In this document: positions 8,490-17,757 of the stretch, piece after piece
Layout of the letters: each line of letters starts with the position of its first letter
Position numbering within the stretch: position 1 is the first letter of the stretch
From: Methylobacterium sp. PvR107
GTDB lineage: Bacteria; Pseudomonadota; Alphaproteobacteria; Rhizobiales; Beijerinckiaceae
Assembly: GCF_017833295.1 (NCBI RefSeq)
Contig: NZ_JAFIBW010000001.1
Coordinates: 806,001-870,000, forward strand
DNA length: 64,000 nucleotides
Direction of reading: 5' to 3'
Notes under the pieces: generated by a model
What the model was told of the DNA's origin: nothing
Seen by the model: the letters and a program-made list of their open reading frames with translations, nothing else
The model's database searches: none
Position numbers and translations under genes: made by a program

Positions 8490-10682
8490 CTATTCAAGCC
8501 GGATGGAAACGCTGTCGCTCGCGCCCGTAGAATCCAGAACCGAGATCCGCGCGAAGCCGGCACCTGTCGGGGACCACGCGGCGCGCCGCCGCGGTGTTTG
8601 CACGACGGGCTGACCATCGATCATCCAGGTGAGCGGCGGCACCCCGCCCAGGGCCTTGAGGGCGAGCGCCGGACCGTCGGCCGTGCCCTCCCCATCGTGC
8701 CCGGCCGTGCCGAGGCCGAGATCGATCCGGGCGCCGTCCGGGGGATAGGCGATCCGCAGCGCCGGCCCCGGCGCGCCGGGGACCTCGCGGCGCAGATGGC
8801 GGAGCGGCGGTGGTAGGCCGCCGGGCCCGGCCGCCAGCACGTCTCGGGGCTGGGGCACCGGCTCTGGCTCGCGGCCGAGGCGCGCGAAGGCGTCGAACAG
8901 GATCGGCGCCGCGACCGTCCGGCCGACGAGGCCCGGAACAGCGGCGCCGTCGGGCCGGCCGATCCAGACCACCACGGTCACGTGCCGGTCGAAGCCCGCC
9001 GCCCAGGCGTCCCGGTAGCCGTAGGAGGTGCCGGTCTTGTAGGCGATTCGGTTCGGCAGCGCGTTCTCCGGCGGCGGGGTGCCGCGCAGGATGTCGGCGA
9101 CGTACCAGGCGGCCACGGGTTCTGCGACCCGGTGCTCGGAACCGGCCGGGGCCGTCTCGGCTCGGCGGAGGAGATCAGGCACCGTGCCGCCGCGGGCGAG
9201 CCCGGCATAGAGGCGCGCGAGATCGGTGAGCGTGATGCCGAGACCGCCGAGCGCCACCGGCAGGCCCGGCGCCGCCTCGCGCGGCAGCACGATCGCGGCG
9301 CCCGCCGCGCGCAGCCGTGCGATGAAGCGCGCGGGCCCGACCGCGTCCATGAGTTCGACCGCAGGCACGTTGAGCGAGAGCTGCAGGGCCCGACGGGCCG
9401 TGACCGTGCCCTGGAAGGTCAGGTCGAAATTTTCCGGCGCGTAGCTTGCCGAGAAGCGCGCGGGGCGATCTTCCAGCAGCGTCTCGGGATGCGCCAGCCC
9501 GTCCGCGAAGGCCATGGCGTAGACGAAGGGCTTCAGCGCGGAACCGGGAGAGCGCACCGCGAGGGTCATGTCGATCGCGCCATTCCGGGTCGAATCCAGG
9601 TAGCCCGCGCTGCCCACCTGGGCGAGAACGCGCCCATTGCTGTTGTCGAGGACGAGGATCGCGGCCGAGAGGCCCGGGCCGGCCGCGACGGCCCGCTCGC
9701 ACGCGAGAGCCTCCAGCCGCTCCTGCAAACGCGCATCGATGGCGAGGCGGATCACCGGGGCGGTGTTGTCGGCCGCCACGGCCTCCTCGGCGGCGTGCGC
9801 CGCGAGCATCGGGAAGGGGCGCCGCGCCGTCGGCACCGGCTCGCTCTTGGCGGCCTCGGCCTCGGTGGCGGTGAGGATGCCCCGGGCACTGGCGATGTCG
9901 AGCACCCGATTGCGGGCGGCCCGGGCGCGGTCCGGGAAGCGGTCCGGCCGGCGGGTCTCGGGCGATTGCGGCAGGGCGACGAGGAGCGCGGCCTGGGCCG
10001 CCGTCAGCCGCACCGGCTCCCGCCCGAAATAAGCGAGGCTCGCCGCGCGCACGCCCTCGAGCGGGCCGCCGTAGGGGGCGAGGGCGAAATAGAGGTCGAG
10101 GAGGCCGGATTTCCCGAGGCGCCGCTCCAGCAGGAGCGCCCGCGCCATCTGGCGGAGCTTGGCTTCGAGCGTGCGCTCCCGGCGCGGCTCGACGAGGCGC
10201 GCCACCTGCATCGACAGGGTCGACCCGCCCGAGATGATGCGCCCATTCCTCAGCCACTGGATCGTGGCCCGCAGGGCCGCGACGGGATCGATCCCGGGAT
10301 GATTCGCGAAGCGGCGATCCTCGTAGGCGACGAGCATCGCCCGATAGCGTGGATCGATCGTGTCGGCGGTGACCGGCAGGCGCCAGCGCCCGTCCGCGGT
10401 CGCGAACGGGCGCAGGAGCGTGCCGGACCGGTCGAGCACCACCGTCGACCGCGCCGAGGCGACGGCGAGATCGAGCGGCGGCAGCCCCTCCGCGTAGCGC
10501 CACAGCGCGCCCGCCCCGATGAGCCCGAGCCCCAGCGCGAACGCGAGCGTCAGGCGCGCCACGGAGCGGCGGCCACGGACCGGTCCTCCGCCCCGATCAA
10601 GCCCACCCTGCGGCACACCCCCTCCAGGTTCCGGATCCGCCTGTCTCCGGCGAAGGATTCCTCGATCCGACGCGGCGGACAA
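8490..10682 (-). CDS. pbpC: Penicillin-binding protein 1C (bifunctional peptidoglycan synthase)
   Basis: A class A PBP of 730 aa. It has a transmembrane anchor at about residues 42-62, then a glycosyltransferase (GT51) domain with catalytic Glu in AYEDRRF (E121) and GGSTLSMQ (152-159). The transpeptidase domain has S381 in SPGSALKPF, SLN at 436-438 and KTGTS at 549-553. A PBP1C C-terminal domain lies near 640-730. All catalytic motifs are intact. The first ~38 residues are Gly/Arg-rich and the true start may be further in. The alpha-2-macroglobulin gene that often accompanies pbpC is not in this window. Confidence 0.92.
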   Translation of the reverse strand: MSAASDRGILRRRQADPEPGGGVPQGGLDRGGGPVRGRRSVARLTLAFALGLGLIGAGALWRYAEGLPPLDLAVASARSTVVLDRSGTLLRPFATADGRWRLPVTADTIDPRYRAMLVAYEDRRFANHPGIDPVAALRATIQWLRNGRIISGGSTLSMQVARLVEPRRERTLEAKLRQMARALLLERRLGKSGLLDLYFALAPYGGPLEGVRAASLAYFGREPVRLTAAQAALLVALPQSPETRRPDRFPDRARAARNRVLDIASARGILTATEAEAAKSEPVPTARRPFPMLAAHAAEEAVAADNTAPVIRLAIDARLQERLEALACERAVAAGPGLSAAILVLDNSNGRVLAQVGSAGYLDSTRNGAIDMTLAVRSPGSALKPFVYAMAFADGLAHPETLLEDRPARFSASYAPENFDLTFQGTVTARRALQLSLNVPAVELMDAVGPARFIARLRAAGAAIVLPREAAPGLPVALGGLGITLTDLARLYAGLARGGTVPDLLRRAETAPAGSEHRVAEPVAAWYVADILRGTPPPENALPNRIAYKTGTSYGYRDAWAAGFDRHVTVVVWIGRPDGAAVPGLVGRTVAAPILFDAFARLGREPEPVPQPRDVLAAGPGGLPPPLRHLRREVPGAPGPALRIAYPPDGARIDLGLGTAGHDGEGTADGPALALKALGGVPPLTWMIDGQPVVQTPRRRAAWSPTGAGFARISVLDSTGASDSVSIRLE

Positions 10683-10710
10683 GCCCTGGACGGCTCTGGC
10701 GTTCCGACGG

Positions 10711-10920
10711 CTAGGCCGTGCCGACCTCGCGCAGATCCTCGAAGGCCGGGCGCTCCGGCCGGTTCATGCGCATCGGGAACAGCACCACGTTGGATGGCAT
10801 GGGAACGGAAGTGGCCTCGGGTGCCATCTTGCGAGCCTTGCCGATCTTCGCCCAACGCTCGATCCGCTTAAAATACGACCGTCTGGCCAGCCAAGTCGGA
10901 ATTCGCCTGCTCTTCAGCAT
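10711..10920 (-). CDS. Small basic protein, function unknown
   Basis: A 69-aa protein starting MLKSRRIPTWLARRSYFKR. I chose the ATG at 10920 because GAGGGG lies a few bases upstream; the frame is open further but without a good signal. The N-terminal half is strongly basic and has no hydrophobic segment. No family is recognised. It lies 28 bp before pbpC on the same strand and could share its transcript. Confidence 0.5.
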   Translation of the reverse strand: MLKSRRIPTWLARRSYFKRIERWAKIGKARKMAPEATSVPMPSNVVLFPMRMNRPERPAFEDLREVGTA

Positions 10921-11091
10921 GATCTGCCCCTCGTCGATGCGACTCGCGACGCGAAATCCAGTCCTCTGATCTGATCCCGCCGGGTGGACCGCCATGGATC
11001 GAATCGGGGCTGTATTCGTGATACGAGCGGATCCACCGAAGCGTTGCATCCCCCGTTTGAATGACGCGGCGCACGGGCGCGTCTGCGGGCC

Positions 11092-14000
11092 CTAGGCGGC
11101 AGCCGATTCCTTCGCCCGCTCCTGGGCCAGCTTGGTGACGGCGATCTGGTCGATCTTGCCGGTACCGAGCATCGGGATCGACTCCAGCACCACCACCTCG
11201 GCGGGGATCGCGACGTCCGAGGCGCCGCGGCCCTTGGCAAAGGTCTGGTAGGCGGCCCGGGTGGCGCCCTTCTCCTGCGTGAACAGGATCAGGCGCTCGC
11301 CCTTGCGCGGATCCGGCACCGCCGCCACCGCGCTCGGCCGATCCGGCCACAGATCTGCGGCGAGCGACTCGATGCCGGCGAGCGATACCATCTCGCCCGC
11401 GATCTTAGCGAAGCGCTTGGCCCGCCCCTTGATCGTCACGAAGCCCATGGCGTCGATCGCCACGATGTCGCCGGTGTCGTGCCAGCCCTCCGGCGGCGGC
11501 TCCAGGACGCCGGGCTTCTCGGCGCGCAGATAGCCCAGCATGATGTTGGGGCCGCGCAACGACAGGCGACCGCCCTCCTCGATCCCCGTCACCGGCTCCA
11601 GGCGGGTCTCGATCCCAGGCAGGATCCGCCCGACCGTGCCGAAGCGGTTGAACATCGGCGTGTTGAGCGCCACCACCGGTCCGCACTCGGTGACGCCGTA
11701 GCCTTCGAGGATGCGCAGGCCGAACTTCTCCGCCCAGGTCCTGCGGGTCGTCTCCTTCACGGCCTCGGCGCCGGCCACGACGTAGCGGAGCGAGCGCAGG
11801 TCGTAGGAATGGGCTGCGCGGGCGTAGCCCGTCAGGAACGTATCGGTCCCGAACAGCACCGTGCTGTTCGAGCCGTAGATGAGCTCCGGCACGATCCGGT
11901 AATGCAGCGGCGACGGGTAGAGGTAGACCGGCACGCCCGAGACCAGCGGAAGGACCAGCCCGGCCGTCAGGCCGAAGGCGTGGAAGACCGGCAGCACGTT
12001 GAACACCTTGTCCATCGGCCCGAAGTCGATCCGGGCTGCCACCTGCGCCACGTTGGCGAGCATGCAGCGGTTGGCGAGCACCACGCCCTTCGGCGTGCCC
12101 TCGCTGCCCGACGTGAACAGCACCGCGCCCGGATCCTCGCCGGAGCGCGCAACCAGGGGCCGGCGGGAAGCCAGCAGGCCCCGGATCTTGTCGGCCTTGG
12201 TGATGCCGGCCCGCACGTCCTCCAAGTAGATCAGCTCCACCGAGCCGCGGATCGCCTCGACGAGCGGGCCGAGCCGGCCCTTGTCGATGAAGGCGCGGGA
12301 GGTCAGGATCCGGTTCACCTCGGCCGCCTTGCAGGCGGAGAGGACGTTGGCGGGTCCGGCGGAAAAATTGATCATCGCCGGCACGCGGCCCGCTGAGGCG
12401 AGGGCGAACAGCGTCACCGCGGCGCCGTTGGCGTTCGGCAACATCACGCCGATCCGGCCGCCCTCCGGGGCCAGCGGCATGAGCTTGCGGCCGAGGATGT
12501 TGGCGCCCATCACGAGACGGCCGTAGGTGAGCCGCCCGCCGACCGGATCCTCCAGGGCGTTGCGGCGCCAGCCATGGCGCTCGCCCGCGTCGATCAGCGC
12601 CGCCATCAGGCCGCGGTCCGTATCGGTGGTGCGAAACACCAGGTCCGACATGATCCCGTAGAGGGCTGCGCCCGCCGCCTGCCGCCGGGCCTTGCCCTTC
12701 AGCGCGGGATCCACCGTCAGGCGCACCGGCGGCATCACCGTCACGGTCACCTTGGGCCACCAGCGGCGGCGCACCTGCCCGCGCGACAGGCGCGAGAAGA
12801 CGGTGCGCTCCAGGCCGTCGAGCTTCACCGGCACCACCATCGCGCCCGACTTGTCGGCGATCAGCCCGGCGCCGTCATAGACCTTCATCAGGCTGCCGGT
12901 GACGGTCAGCCGGCCTTCGGGGAAGATGATCAGGGTCTCGCCGCCCTTGACCGCGTTGATCAGCGTCCGGGTGGCGAGGGGGCGCGTCGGGTCGAGCGGC
13001 ATCGCCTTGGTGACGCGCAGGAACGGCCGCACCCACCAGCGTTGGGCAATGCCGCTGTCGATGGCGAAGACCGGCTCCTGCTCCAAGAGGGACAGGGCCA
13101 GCGGCGCGTCGAGGAACGACACGTGGTTGAGGGCGACGATGCAGTTCGGCCCGGCCGCCGCGATGTTGTCGAAGCCGCGGACTTCCAGACGGTAAAACGC
13201 CCGGAACAGGATCGACAGGGCGTCGCGGAACGGGCTGGTCGGCAGGGTCGCGAACACGATGGCGCCGACGATCAGGTTCAGCACCGCCACCACGGCGAGC
13301 AGGCTCGCGATCGACAATCCCGCACCCTGCAGCGCTGCCAGCGCCAGGGTGCCGGCCACCATGAAGGCCGCCGTCATGACGTTGACGGCGCCGATGATCC
13401 GGGCGCGCATCGCCTTCTCGGCCCAGGCCTGCACGGCCGCGAAGGACGGGACGATGTAGAGACCGCCGGCAATCGCGAGCCCGAGGAAGTCGATTCCGGT
13501 GCGCAGGCCGTGGCCGGTCTGGAGGAAGGCAAGCGGGCCGATCGCCTCGTTCGGCGGCGCAGGCAGGTGGCCGATCGTCCACGCGAGGTCGAGGCCGAAC
13601 AGGCCCATCAGCACCGCGCCGACCGGCGTCGGCAGCAGCACGATCCGGCCGCTGGCGAGCCACGAGGCCAGTCCCGAGCCCAGCGCGATACCGATGGAGA
13701 AGAGGGCCAGCAGCAGCGTGATCACGGTCTCGGTGCCGTTGAAGGCGCCGCGCACCAGCACGGGCAGCAGCGACAGCACCACCACGCCGACCAGCCAGAA
13801 CCAACTCACCGTCAGCGAGCCGCGCCACAGGCGTGTGTCGGCCCAGAGGTCGCGCAGCAGCGCGTAGGTCGAGCGCGCGACGTTCGGGTCGACGCGCAGG
13901 TCCGGCGCCCCCTCCCCGGTCGCCGGGATCATCCGGGCCGAGAGCCAGCACAGGATGGCGAAGCCCATCACCAGAACGCCGAACAGGAGCCCGGAACCGC

Positions 14001-14505
14001 CCATCGCGGAGGCGGCCCCGGCCGCGATCGTCCCGAGCAGGATCGCCAGGAAGGTCGCGGCCTCGACCAGGGCGTTGCCGGCGGGCAATTCCTCGCGCTT
14101 CAAGTGATCCGGCAGGATCCCGTACTTGATCGGGCCGAACAGGGCCGCGATCGTCCCGAACAGGCCGAGCGCCACGAACAGCACCGGCACCGAATGCAGC
14201 AGGAAGCCGAGCACCGCGGTGCCGGCCGCGAAGATCTCGGCGAATTTCAGCCGCCTGGCCATCAGCGCCTTGTCGTACCGGTCGGCCCACTGGCCGCCGA
14301 GACCCGACAGGATGAAGAACGGCCCGATGAAGACGGCGCTCGCCAGGGTGACCAGGACGCCGGCGTTGGCGTCTGCCTGGCCGCCGATCCCGAACAGGAT
14401 CAGGAAGGCGAGCGCGTTCTTGAGGAAATTGTCGTTGAACGCGGAGAAGAACTGGCACCAGAACAGCGGCGCGAAGCGCCGCGCAGTCATCAGGGTACGG
14501 AACAT
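11092..14505 (-). CDS. aas: MFS-PlsC-acyl-ACP synthetase fusion (lysophospholipid transport/acylation)
   Basis: A 1137-aa three-domain protein. Residues 1-~425 form an MFS permease like the lysophospholipid transporter LplT. Residues ~435-630 form a PlsC-type acyltransferase with the HX4D motif NHVSFLDAP (H461/D466) and FPEGRLT (528-534). Residues ~640-1130 form an AMP-binding acyl-ACP synthetase with LFTSGSEGTPKGVV, GYGVTECGP, WHDTGDI and a C-terminal GTGKID lysine. E. coli splits these functions between LplT and Aas. The fusion would flip 2-acyl-lysophospholipids inward and re-acylate them. All motifs look functional. Confidence 0.9.
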   Translation of the reverse strand: MFRTLMTARRFAPLFWCQFFSAFNDNFLKNALAFLILFGIGGQADANAGVLVTLASAVFIGPFFILSGLGGQWADRYDKALMARRLKFAEIFAAGTAVLGFLLHSVPVLFVALGLFGTIAALFGPIKYGILPDHLKREELPAGNALVEAATFLAILLGTIAAGAASAMGGSGLLFGVLVMGFAILCWLSARMIPATGEGAPDLRVDPNVARSTYALLRDLWADTRLWRGSLTVSWFWLVGVVVLSLLPVLVRGAFNGTETVITLLLALFSIGIALGSGLASWLASGRIVLLPTPVGAVLMGLFGLDLAWTIGHLPAPPNEAIGPLAFLQTGHGLRTGIDFLGLAIAGGLYIVPSFAAVQAWAEKAMRARIIGAVNVMTAAFMVAGTLALAALQGAGLSIASLLAVVAVLNLIVGAIVFATLPTSPFRDALSILFRAFYRLEVRGFDNIAAAGPNCIVALNHVSFLDAPLALSLLEQEPVFAIDSGIAQRWWVRPFLRVTKAMPLDPTRPLATRTLINAVKGGETLIIFPEGRLTVTGSLMKVYDGAGLIADKSGAMVVPVKLDGLERTVFSRLSRGQVRRRWWPKVTVTVMPPVRLTVDPALKGKARRQAAGAALYGIMSDLVFRTTDTDRGLMAALIDAGERHGWRRNALEDPVGGRLTYGRLVMGANILGRKLMPLAPEGGRIGVMLPNANGAAVTLFALASAGRVPAMINFSAGPANVLSACKAAEVNRILTSRAFIDKGRLGPLVEAIRGSVELIYLEDVRAGITKADKIRGLLASRRPLVARSGEDPGAVLFTSGSEGTPKGVVLANRCMLANVAQVAARIDFGPMDKVFNVLPVFHAFGLTAGLVLPLVSGVPVYLYPSPLHYRIVPELIYGSNSTVLFGTDTFLTGYARAAHSYDLRSLRYVVAGAEAVKETTRRTWAEKFGLRILEGYGVTECGPVVALNTPMFNRFGTVGRILPGIETRLEPVTGIEEGGRLSLRGPNIMLGYLRAEKPGVLEPPPEGWHDTGDIVAIDAMGFVTIKGRAKRFAKIAGEMVSLAGIESLAADLWPDRPSAVAAVPDPRKGERLILFTQEKGATRAAYQTFAKGRGASDVAIPAEVVVLESIPMLGTGKIDQIAVTKLAQERAKESAAA

Positions 14506-14656
14506 GGCGATCTCTCGGTTCCGAACCTGACTGGCCTACCAGATACGTCCAGGTCAAATCGGCCCGGTGAGAGCGCACAGCAATTGTGGCCGCACGGAAT
14601 GCTCGTCGTGCGGACCGGCACCTCTGAAGATCAGGCCCGCCGCAGCGCAGCCGCCC

Positions 14657-14917
14657 TCAAGCCTTCCAGACGATGCGCTCCTTCCGGCGGGAGCGGAACC
14701 CGAGGCGCCGCTCAATCGCGGCGCGCAGGGAGGCGCCGAGATCATAGGATCGGTCGACATGGGCCACCAGCGTGGCAGCCACGAGAAGGAGCGCACCGGC
14801 CGCGCAGGCCGGTACGAGCAGCAGGAACGTCAGCACCATCCCGACAGCCGTCCGCTCCCCGAGGGAAGCTTGCGGCCAGGGATCGATCGGCAGGGAGAAG
14901 CGTCGTCCATGATGCAT
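14657..14917 (-). CDS. Small single-pass membrane protein, function unknown
   Basis: An 86-aa protein with one strong hydrophobic segment at about residues 27-52 (VLTFLLLVPACAAGALLLVA). A basic C-terminal tail, RRLGFRSRRKERIVWKA, follows. The ATG at 14917 is the first in frame that gives a sensible N-terminus. It is divergent from the SDR gene. No family is recognised. Coding preference and a coherent membrane topology support it moderately. Confidence 0.5.
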   Translation of the reverse strand: MHHGRRFSLPIDPWPQASLGERTAVGMVLTFLLLVPACAAGALLLVAATLVAHVDRSYDLGASLRAAIERRLGFRSRRKERIVWKA

Positions 14918-15097
14918 GGCTTCGACCCTCGACGCCCGCATGGGGCGGTACAGGCAGTCAACAGCGCTCTTCGGCAGTCGTTGCGTAGTGGAGCCACAAA
15001 TCGGCGCGGCCGTGACGATTCGGCATGTTGAAGCGACGCAACTGCGGTGCCCGACCGGTGTTGCCGGATCGAACGTTCGGCGTCGCATGAGGTGGAT

Positions 15098-16108
15098 ATG
15101 GCACGGGTGGCAGTCGTTACCGGGGGCACTGCCGGGATCGGTCTCGCGACTGCCCATCGGCTCGCCGCGCGTGGTTGGTCGGTGGCAGTCGTCGCGCGCG
15201 ACGAGGGCCGGCTCGCCGCAGTGGAACGGGCCCTGGCCGCCTACGGCCAGCCGGTCCTGGCGATCAGCGCCGATGTCGCCGATTCGCAGGCTGTCGATGC
15301 GGCCGCCGAGCGCGTGGAACGGGAACTCGGCCCGATTCGCGCCTGGGTCAACAACGCGATGTCGACCATCGTGAACCCGGCCGACCAGATCACGCCGGAC
15401 GAGTATCGGCGGGTGACCGAGACCACCTATCTCAGCCAAGTCTACGGGACGCTCGCCGCCCTGCGCTTCATGAAGCGGCGCAACCGCGGCGCGATCATCC
15501 AGGTCTCGTCCGGCCTCGCGATCCGCGCCGCGCCGCTGCAGGCGCCCTATTGCGCGGCGAAGTTCGCGGTCTCGGGCTTCACCGACGCCCTGCGCTGCGA
15601 ATTGCTCCACGACCGGGTCGATGTCAGCCTCAGCGTCGTCTACCTGCCGGCGGTCAACACGCCCCAGTTCAATTGGGCGCGCAACCGCACCGGGCACCGG
15701 CAATACGCGCCGGATCCGGTGTTCGATCCGCGGCTCTGCGCCGAGGCGATCCTGTATGCGGTCGAGCACCCGCGCCGGGAGGTCTGGGTCGGGCGCTCGT
15801 CGATGATGATGGCTGCCGCCCAGGCGCTGGCGCCGGCGCTCGCCGACCGCAAGGCCGCCTCCATGTGGTCGGCGCAGCTCTCCGACGAGACCATCCCCGA
15901 GATGGACGGCAACCTCTACGAAGCCGTGCCCGGCCCCGTCGGGATCGACGGGCGGTTCATCGGCCGGACGAAGGCCGGCCGGGCCGAGTTCGTCACGAGC
16001 CGCACCCGGGATCTCGTGGTCGGCGGTCTGGCCGGGCTGGCCCTGATCGGGCTCGCCGGCACCGTCCACGCCGCGCGCTCGGCGCGTCGGCTGCCGGGGC
16101 GGACGTGA
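15098..16108 (+). CDS. Short-chain dehydrogenase/reductase with C-terminal membrane anchor
   Basis: An NAD(P)-dependent SDR oxidoreductase of 336 aa. The cofactor loop TGGTAGIG is at residues ~8-15, N-N-A at the second motif (WVNNAMS), and the catalytic Ser and Tyr-x-x-x-Lys in VSSGLAIRA and PYCAAKFAV. It is longer than classical SDRs. The last ~45 residues include a hydrophobic segment (VVGGLAGLALIGLAGTVHA) that would tether it to the membrane. The ATG at 15098 follows GAGGTGG and gives MARVAVVTGG; an upstream ATG at 15047 gives an atypical extension. Substrate unknown. Confidence 0.88.
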   Translation: MARVAVVTGGTAGIGLATAHRLAARGWSVAVVARDEGRLAAVERALAAYGQPVLAISADVADSQAVDAAAERVERELGPIRAWVNNAMSTIVNPADQITPDEYRRVTETTYLSQVYGTLAALRFMKRRNRGAIIQVSSGLAIRAAPLQAPYCAAKFAVSGFTDALRCELLHDRVDVSLSVVYLPAVNTPQFNWARNRTGHRQYAPDPVFDPRLCAEAILYAVEHPRREVWVGRSSMMMAAAQALAPALADRKAASMWSAQLSDETIPEMDGNLYEAVPGPVGIDGRFIGRTKAGRAEFVTSRTRDLVVGGLAGLALIGLAGTVHAARSARRLPGRT

Positions 16109-16160
16109 CGGCTGCGCCTTTACGCGCCGCCTGTTAAGCCCGTTCAAATCGATAGGCCTA

Positions 16161-16255
16161 CCGTCGTCTTTGCGAGCGGGGCGAAGCAATCCAGTCGCGC
16201 CACGATGTTCGAGGTCGCGCTGCCGTGGGTCGCTTCGCTACCCGCGCGATGACGG
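16161..16255. repeat. Imperfect intergenic inverted repeat (REP-like), copy 1
   Basis: Left arm CCGTCGTCTTTGCGAGCGGG and GCGAAGCAATCCAG; right arm GTGGGTCGCTTCGCTACCC then CGCGATGACGG. The arms are imperfect reverse complements about 95 bp end to end. It belongs to the GTCATTGCGAGCG...GCAATCCAG type of dispersed palindrome common in alphaproteobacteria. A second copy is at 25077-25163. Confidence 0.6.
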
Positions 16256-16314
16256 AGAAGGCGACGTCAACTGGGGCCGTATTCAGTGCACCGCCCCGAG
16301 GAAGGTTCGAGACG

Positions 16315-17181
16315 ATGCCCGGTTATCTCCCCTTCGCGGGCGCCCTGAAGCTGCCCGCCTACACCTGCGACAATTGCGGGTTCTGGCAGCGCCACTTCGA
16401 GACGCCGGCCGCCTGCCCGATGTGCCTCGATGCCCGTCACGTGGTGCCGCAGGACGGCTGGCGGTTCCGCACCGCCCGGGAGGCGCAGGACGCCTTCCCG
16501 TGTCACTGGCAGGAGCTGGAGCCGGGCGTGTGGCGCTTCTGGAACGAGCCGGTCTCGGGCATCGGCCCCTCCGCCTACCTGATCCAGACCGAGAGCGGGA
16601 ATATGGGTTTCGAGGGGTGCCCGGTCTTCAGCGAGGCCGCCCTCGACCAGATCGCCCGGCTGGGCGGCATGGCGGTGCTCTCGGCCTCTCACCCACATTC
16701 CTACGGGGCGCTGACGCAGCTCCAGGATCGTTTCGACCCGGAACTATGCCTGCCGGCCGCCGACTTCACTTGGAGCGCCGCGCTGCAGGTGAGCTGGCCC
16801 TACGACGACTTCCTCGAGCCCCTGCCGGGCCTGGAGCTGCACCGCACCGCCGGGCATTTCGACGGCCACGCCGTCCTCTACGACCGGTCGCGTAAGATCT
16901 GCTTCTGCGGCGACGCGCTGAAGTTCGAGCTCGACCCGGCGGATTTTCGGCGGGCGACCACGATCTCGGCCCACAAGGCGTTCGTGCGCGGGGTGCCGCT
17001 CACGCCGAGCGAGCTGCGCCGCTATCGCGACGTGTTCGAGCGCCTCGACTTCGTCCAGACCTGGACGCCGTTCGAGCCGGCGCGCAATTGCGGGCGTCCG
17101 GAGGTGCTGGCGCTCCTCGACCAGCTGATGAGCGGCCGGTCGTACGCTGCCCCCGTGCCGCTCGATGGGCTGCGGGTTTAG
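16315..17181 (+). CDS. Metallo-hydrolase-fold protein with N-terminal zinc ribbon
   Basis: A 288-aa cytosolic protein. It opens with a rubredoxin/zinc-ribbon-like knuckle pair, C18-x2-C21 and C34-x2-C37 (TCDNCGF and AACPMC). A metallo-beta-lactamase-like domain follows, with SASHPHSYGAL, TAGHFDGHAVLYD and ICFCGDALKF. The usual HxHxDH motif is reduced to HPHSYG, so metal binding may differ from classical enzymes. The ATG at 16315 has GAGGAAGG upstream; an in-frame ATG at 16225 would extend into the repeat. Function not known. It converges on the nitrile hydratase operon. Confidence 0.75.
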   Translation: MPGYLPFAGALKLPAYTCDNCGFWQRHFETPAACPMCLDARHVVPQDGWRFRTAREAQDAFPCHWQELEPGVWRFWNEPVSGIGPSAYLIQTESGNMGFEGCPVFSEAALDQIARLGGMAVLSASHPHSYGALTQLQDRFDPELCLPAADFTWSAALQVSWPYDDFLEPLPGLELHRTAGHFDGHAVLYDRSRKICFCGDALKFELDPADFRRATTISAHKAFVRGVPLTPSELRRYRDVFERLDFVQTWTPFEPARNCGRPEVLALLDQLMSGRSYAAPVPLDGLRV

Positions 17182-17228
17182 GGGCGTCAGGACGCGGTCA
17201 CGGATCGGCGGCTCGAGCTGTCCGTCCG

Positions 17229-17346
17229 TCGTTCCAGGGTGCCTCGGGCGAGCCTGGAACCCAGAGCCGCCGACGGAGCAAGGCCTTCTAGCGGATCCGC
17301 GTCCGGATTCCGGGCTCCGCTCCGCGGCCCCGGAATCACGGTCGGG
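17229..17346. repeat. Double-hairpin intergenic repeat between convergent genes
   Basis: Two hairpins in one element. TTCCAGG (17232-17238) pairs with CCTGGAA (17253-17259), and GATTCCGGG (17306-17314) pairs with CCCGGAATC (17329-17337). It resembles the element at 39575-39689 in layout. Sitting between two convergent genes, it may also act as a bidirectional terminator. Confidence 0.55.
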
Positions 17347-17430
17347 AGTGGCAGAGCTGCCGTCTTGCGCGCCGACCGCCCTCGGTGGCGCGAGCGCGGA
17401 TCGCAGGCGTGTCACGACCGCACGTGAGCA

Positions 17431-17757
17431 TCAGCGTGGCCGATGGAGCGGATCGTTCTCCAGGCGGATCGGCTGGCCGTGGGGCGTCGCCGCGGCGGCC
17501 CGCAGGAACGCCTCGGTCCGCGCGGCAACGCTCTCCGATCCGGCCACGCCGCGCTCGGCCAGGATCGTCTCCAGCGTCGCCAGCCACGCGCCGTAATCGG
17601 CCGTGCGTTCGGGGGCGTCGGCGGGTCGGATCTCCCGGCCGATCCGGTCCGCCCATTCCGCCCACGTGAACAGCCCGGCCTCCTGGAGAGAGACCACCAG
17701 GGCGAAGACCTGCGCCTCCCAGGGCGCCGCGAAGTTGCTCGGAGACGGTTCGGTCAC
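17431..17757 (-). CDS. Nitrile hydratase accessory protein
   Basis: A 108-aa protein of the nitrile hydratase accessory/activator family, related to the N-terminal helical part of the beta subunit: PWEAQVFALVVSLQEAG and TWAEWADRIG match that region. In cobalt-type systems such a protein helps load the metal and mature the alpha subunit. Its GTG start overlaps the beta-subunit stop (GTGA), so it is the third, coupled cistron of the operon. The C-terminal tail ends NDPLHRPR. Confidence 0.85.
   Translation of the reverse strand: MTEPSPSNFAAPWEAQVFALVVSLQEAGLFTWAEWADRIGREIRPADAPERTADYGAWLATLETILAERGVAGSESVAARTEAFLRAAAATPHGQPIRLENDPLHRPR

Noticed and set aside
8982..10871. A 629-codon rightward open frame antisense to pbpC
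   Set aside because: It is a shadow of a high-GC gene on the other strand; the product is Arg/Gly-rich with no domain, while pbpC has all its motifs.
14590..14613. Hairpin CCGCACG / CGTGCGG considered as a terminator
   Set aside because: The stem is only 7 bp, has no T run and follows a weakly supported small gene, so I did not list it.
12574..14988. An 804-codon rightward open frame antisense to the acyltransferase fusion
   Set aside because: Same shadow effect: extreme Arg/Gln/His content and no recognisable domain.
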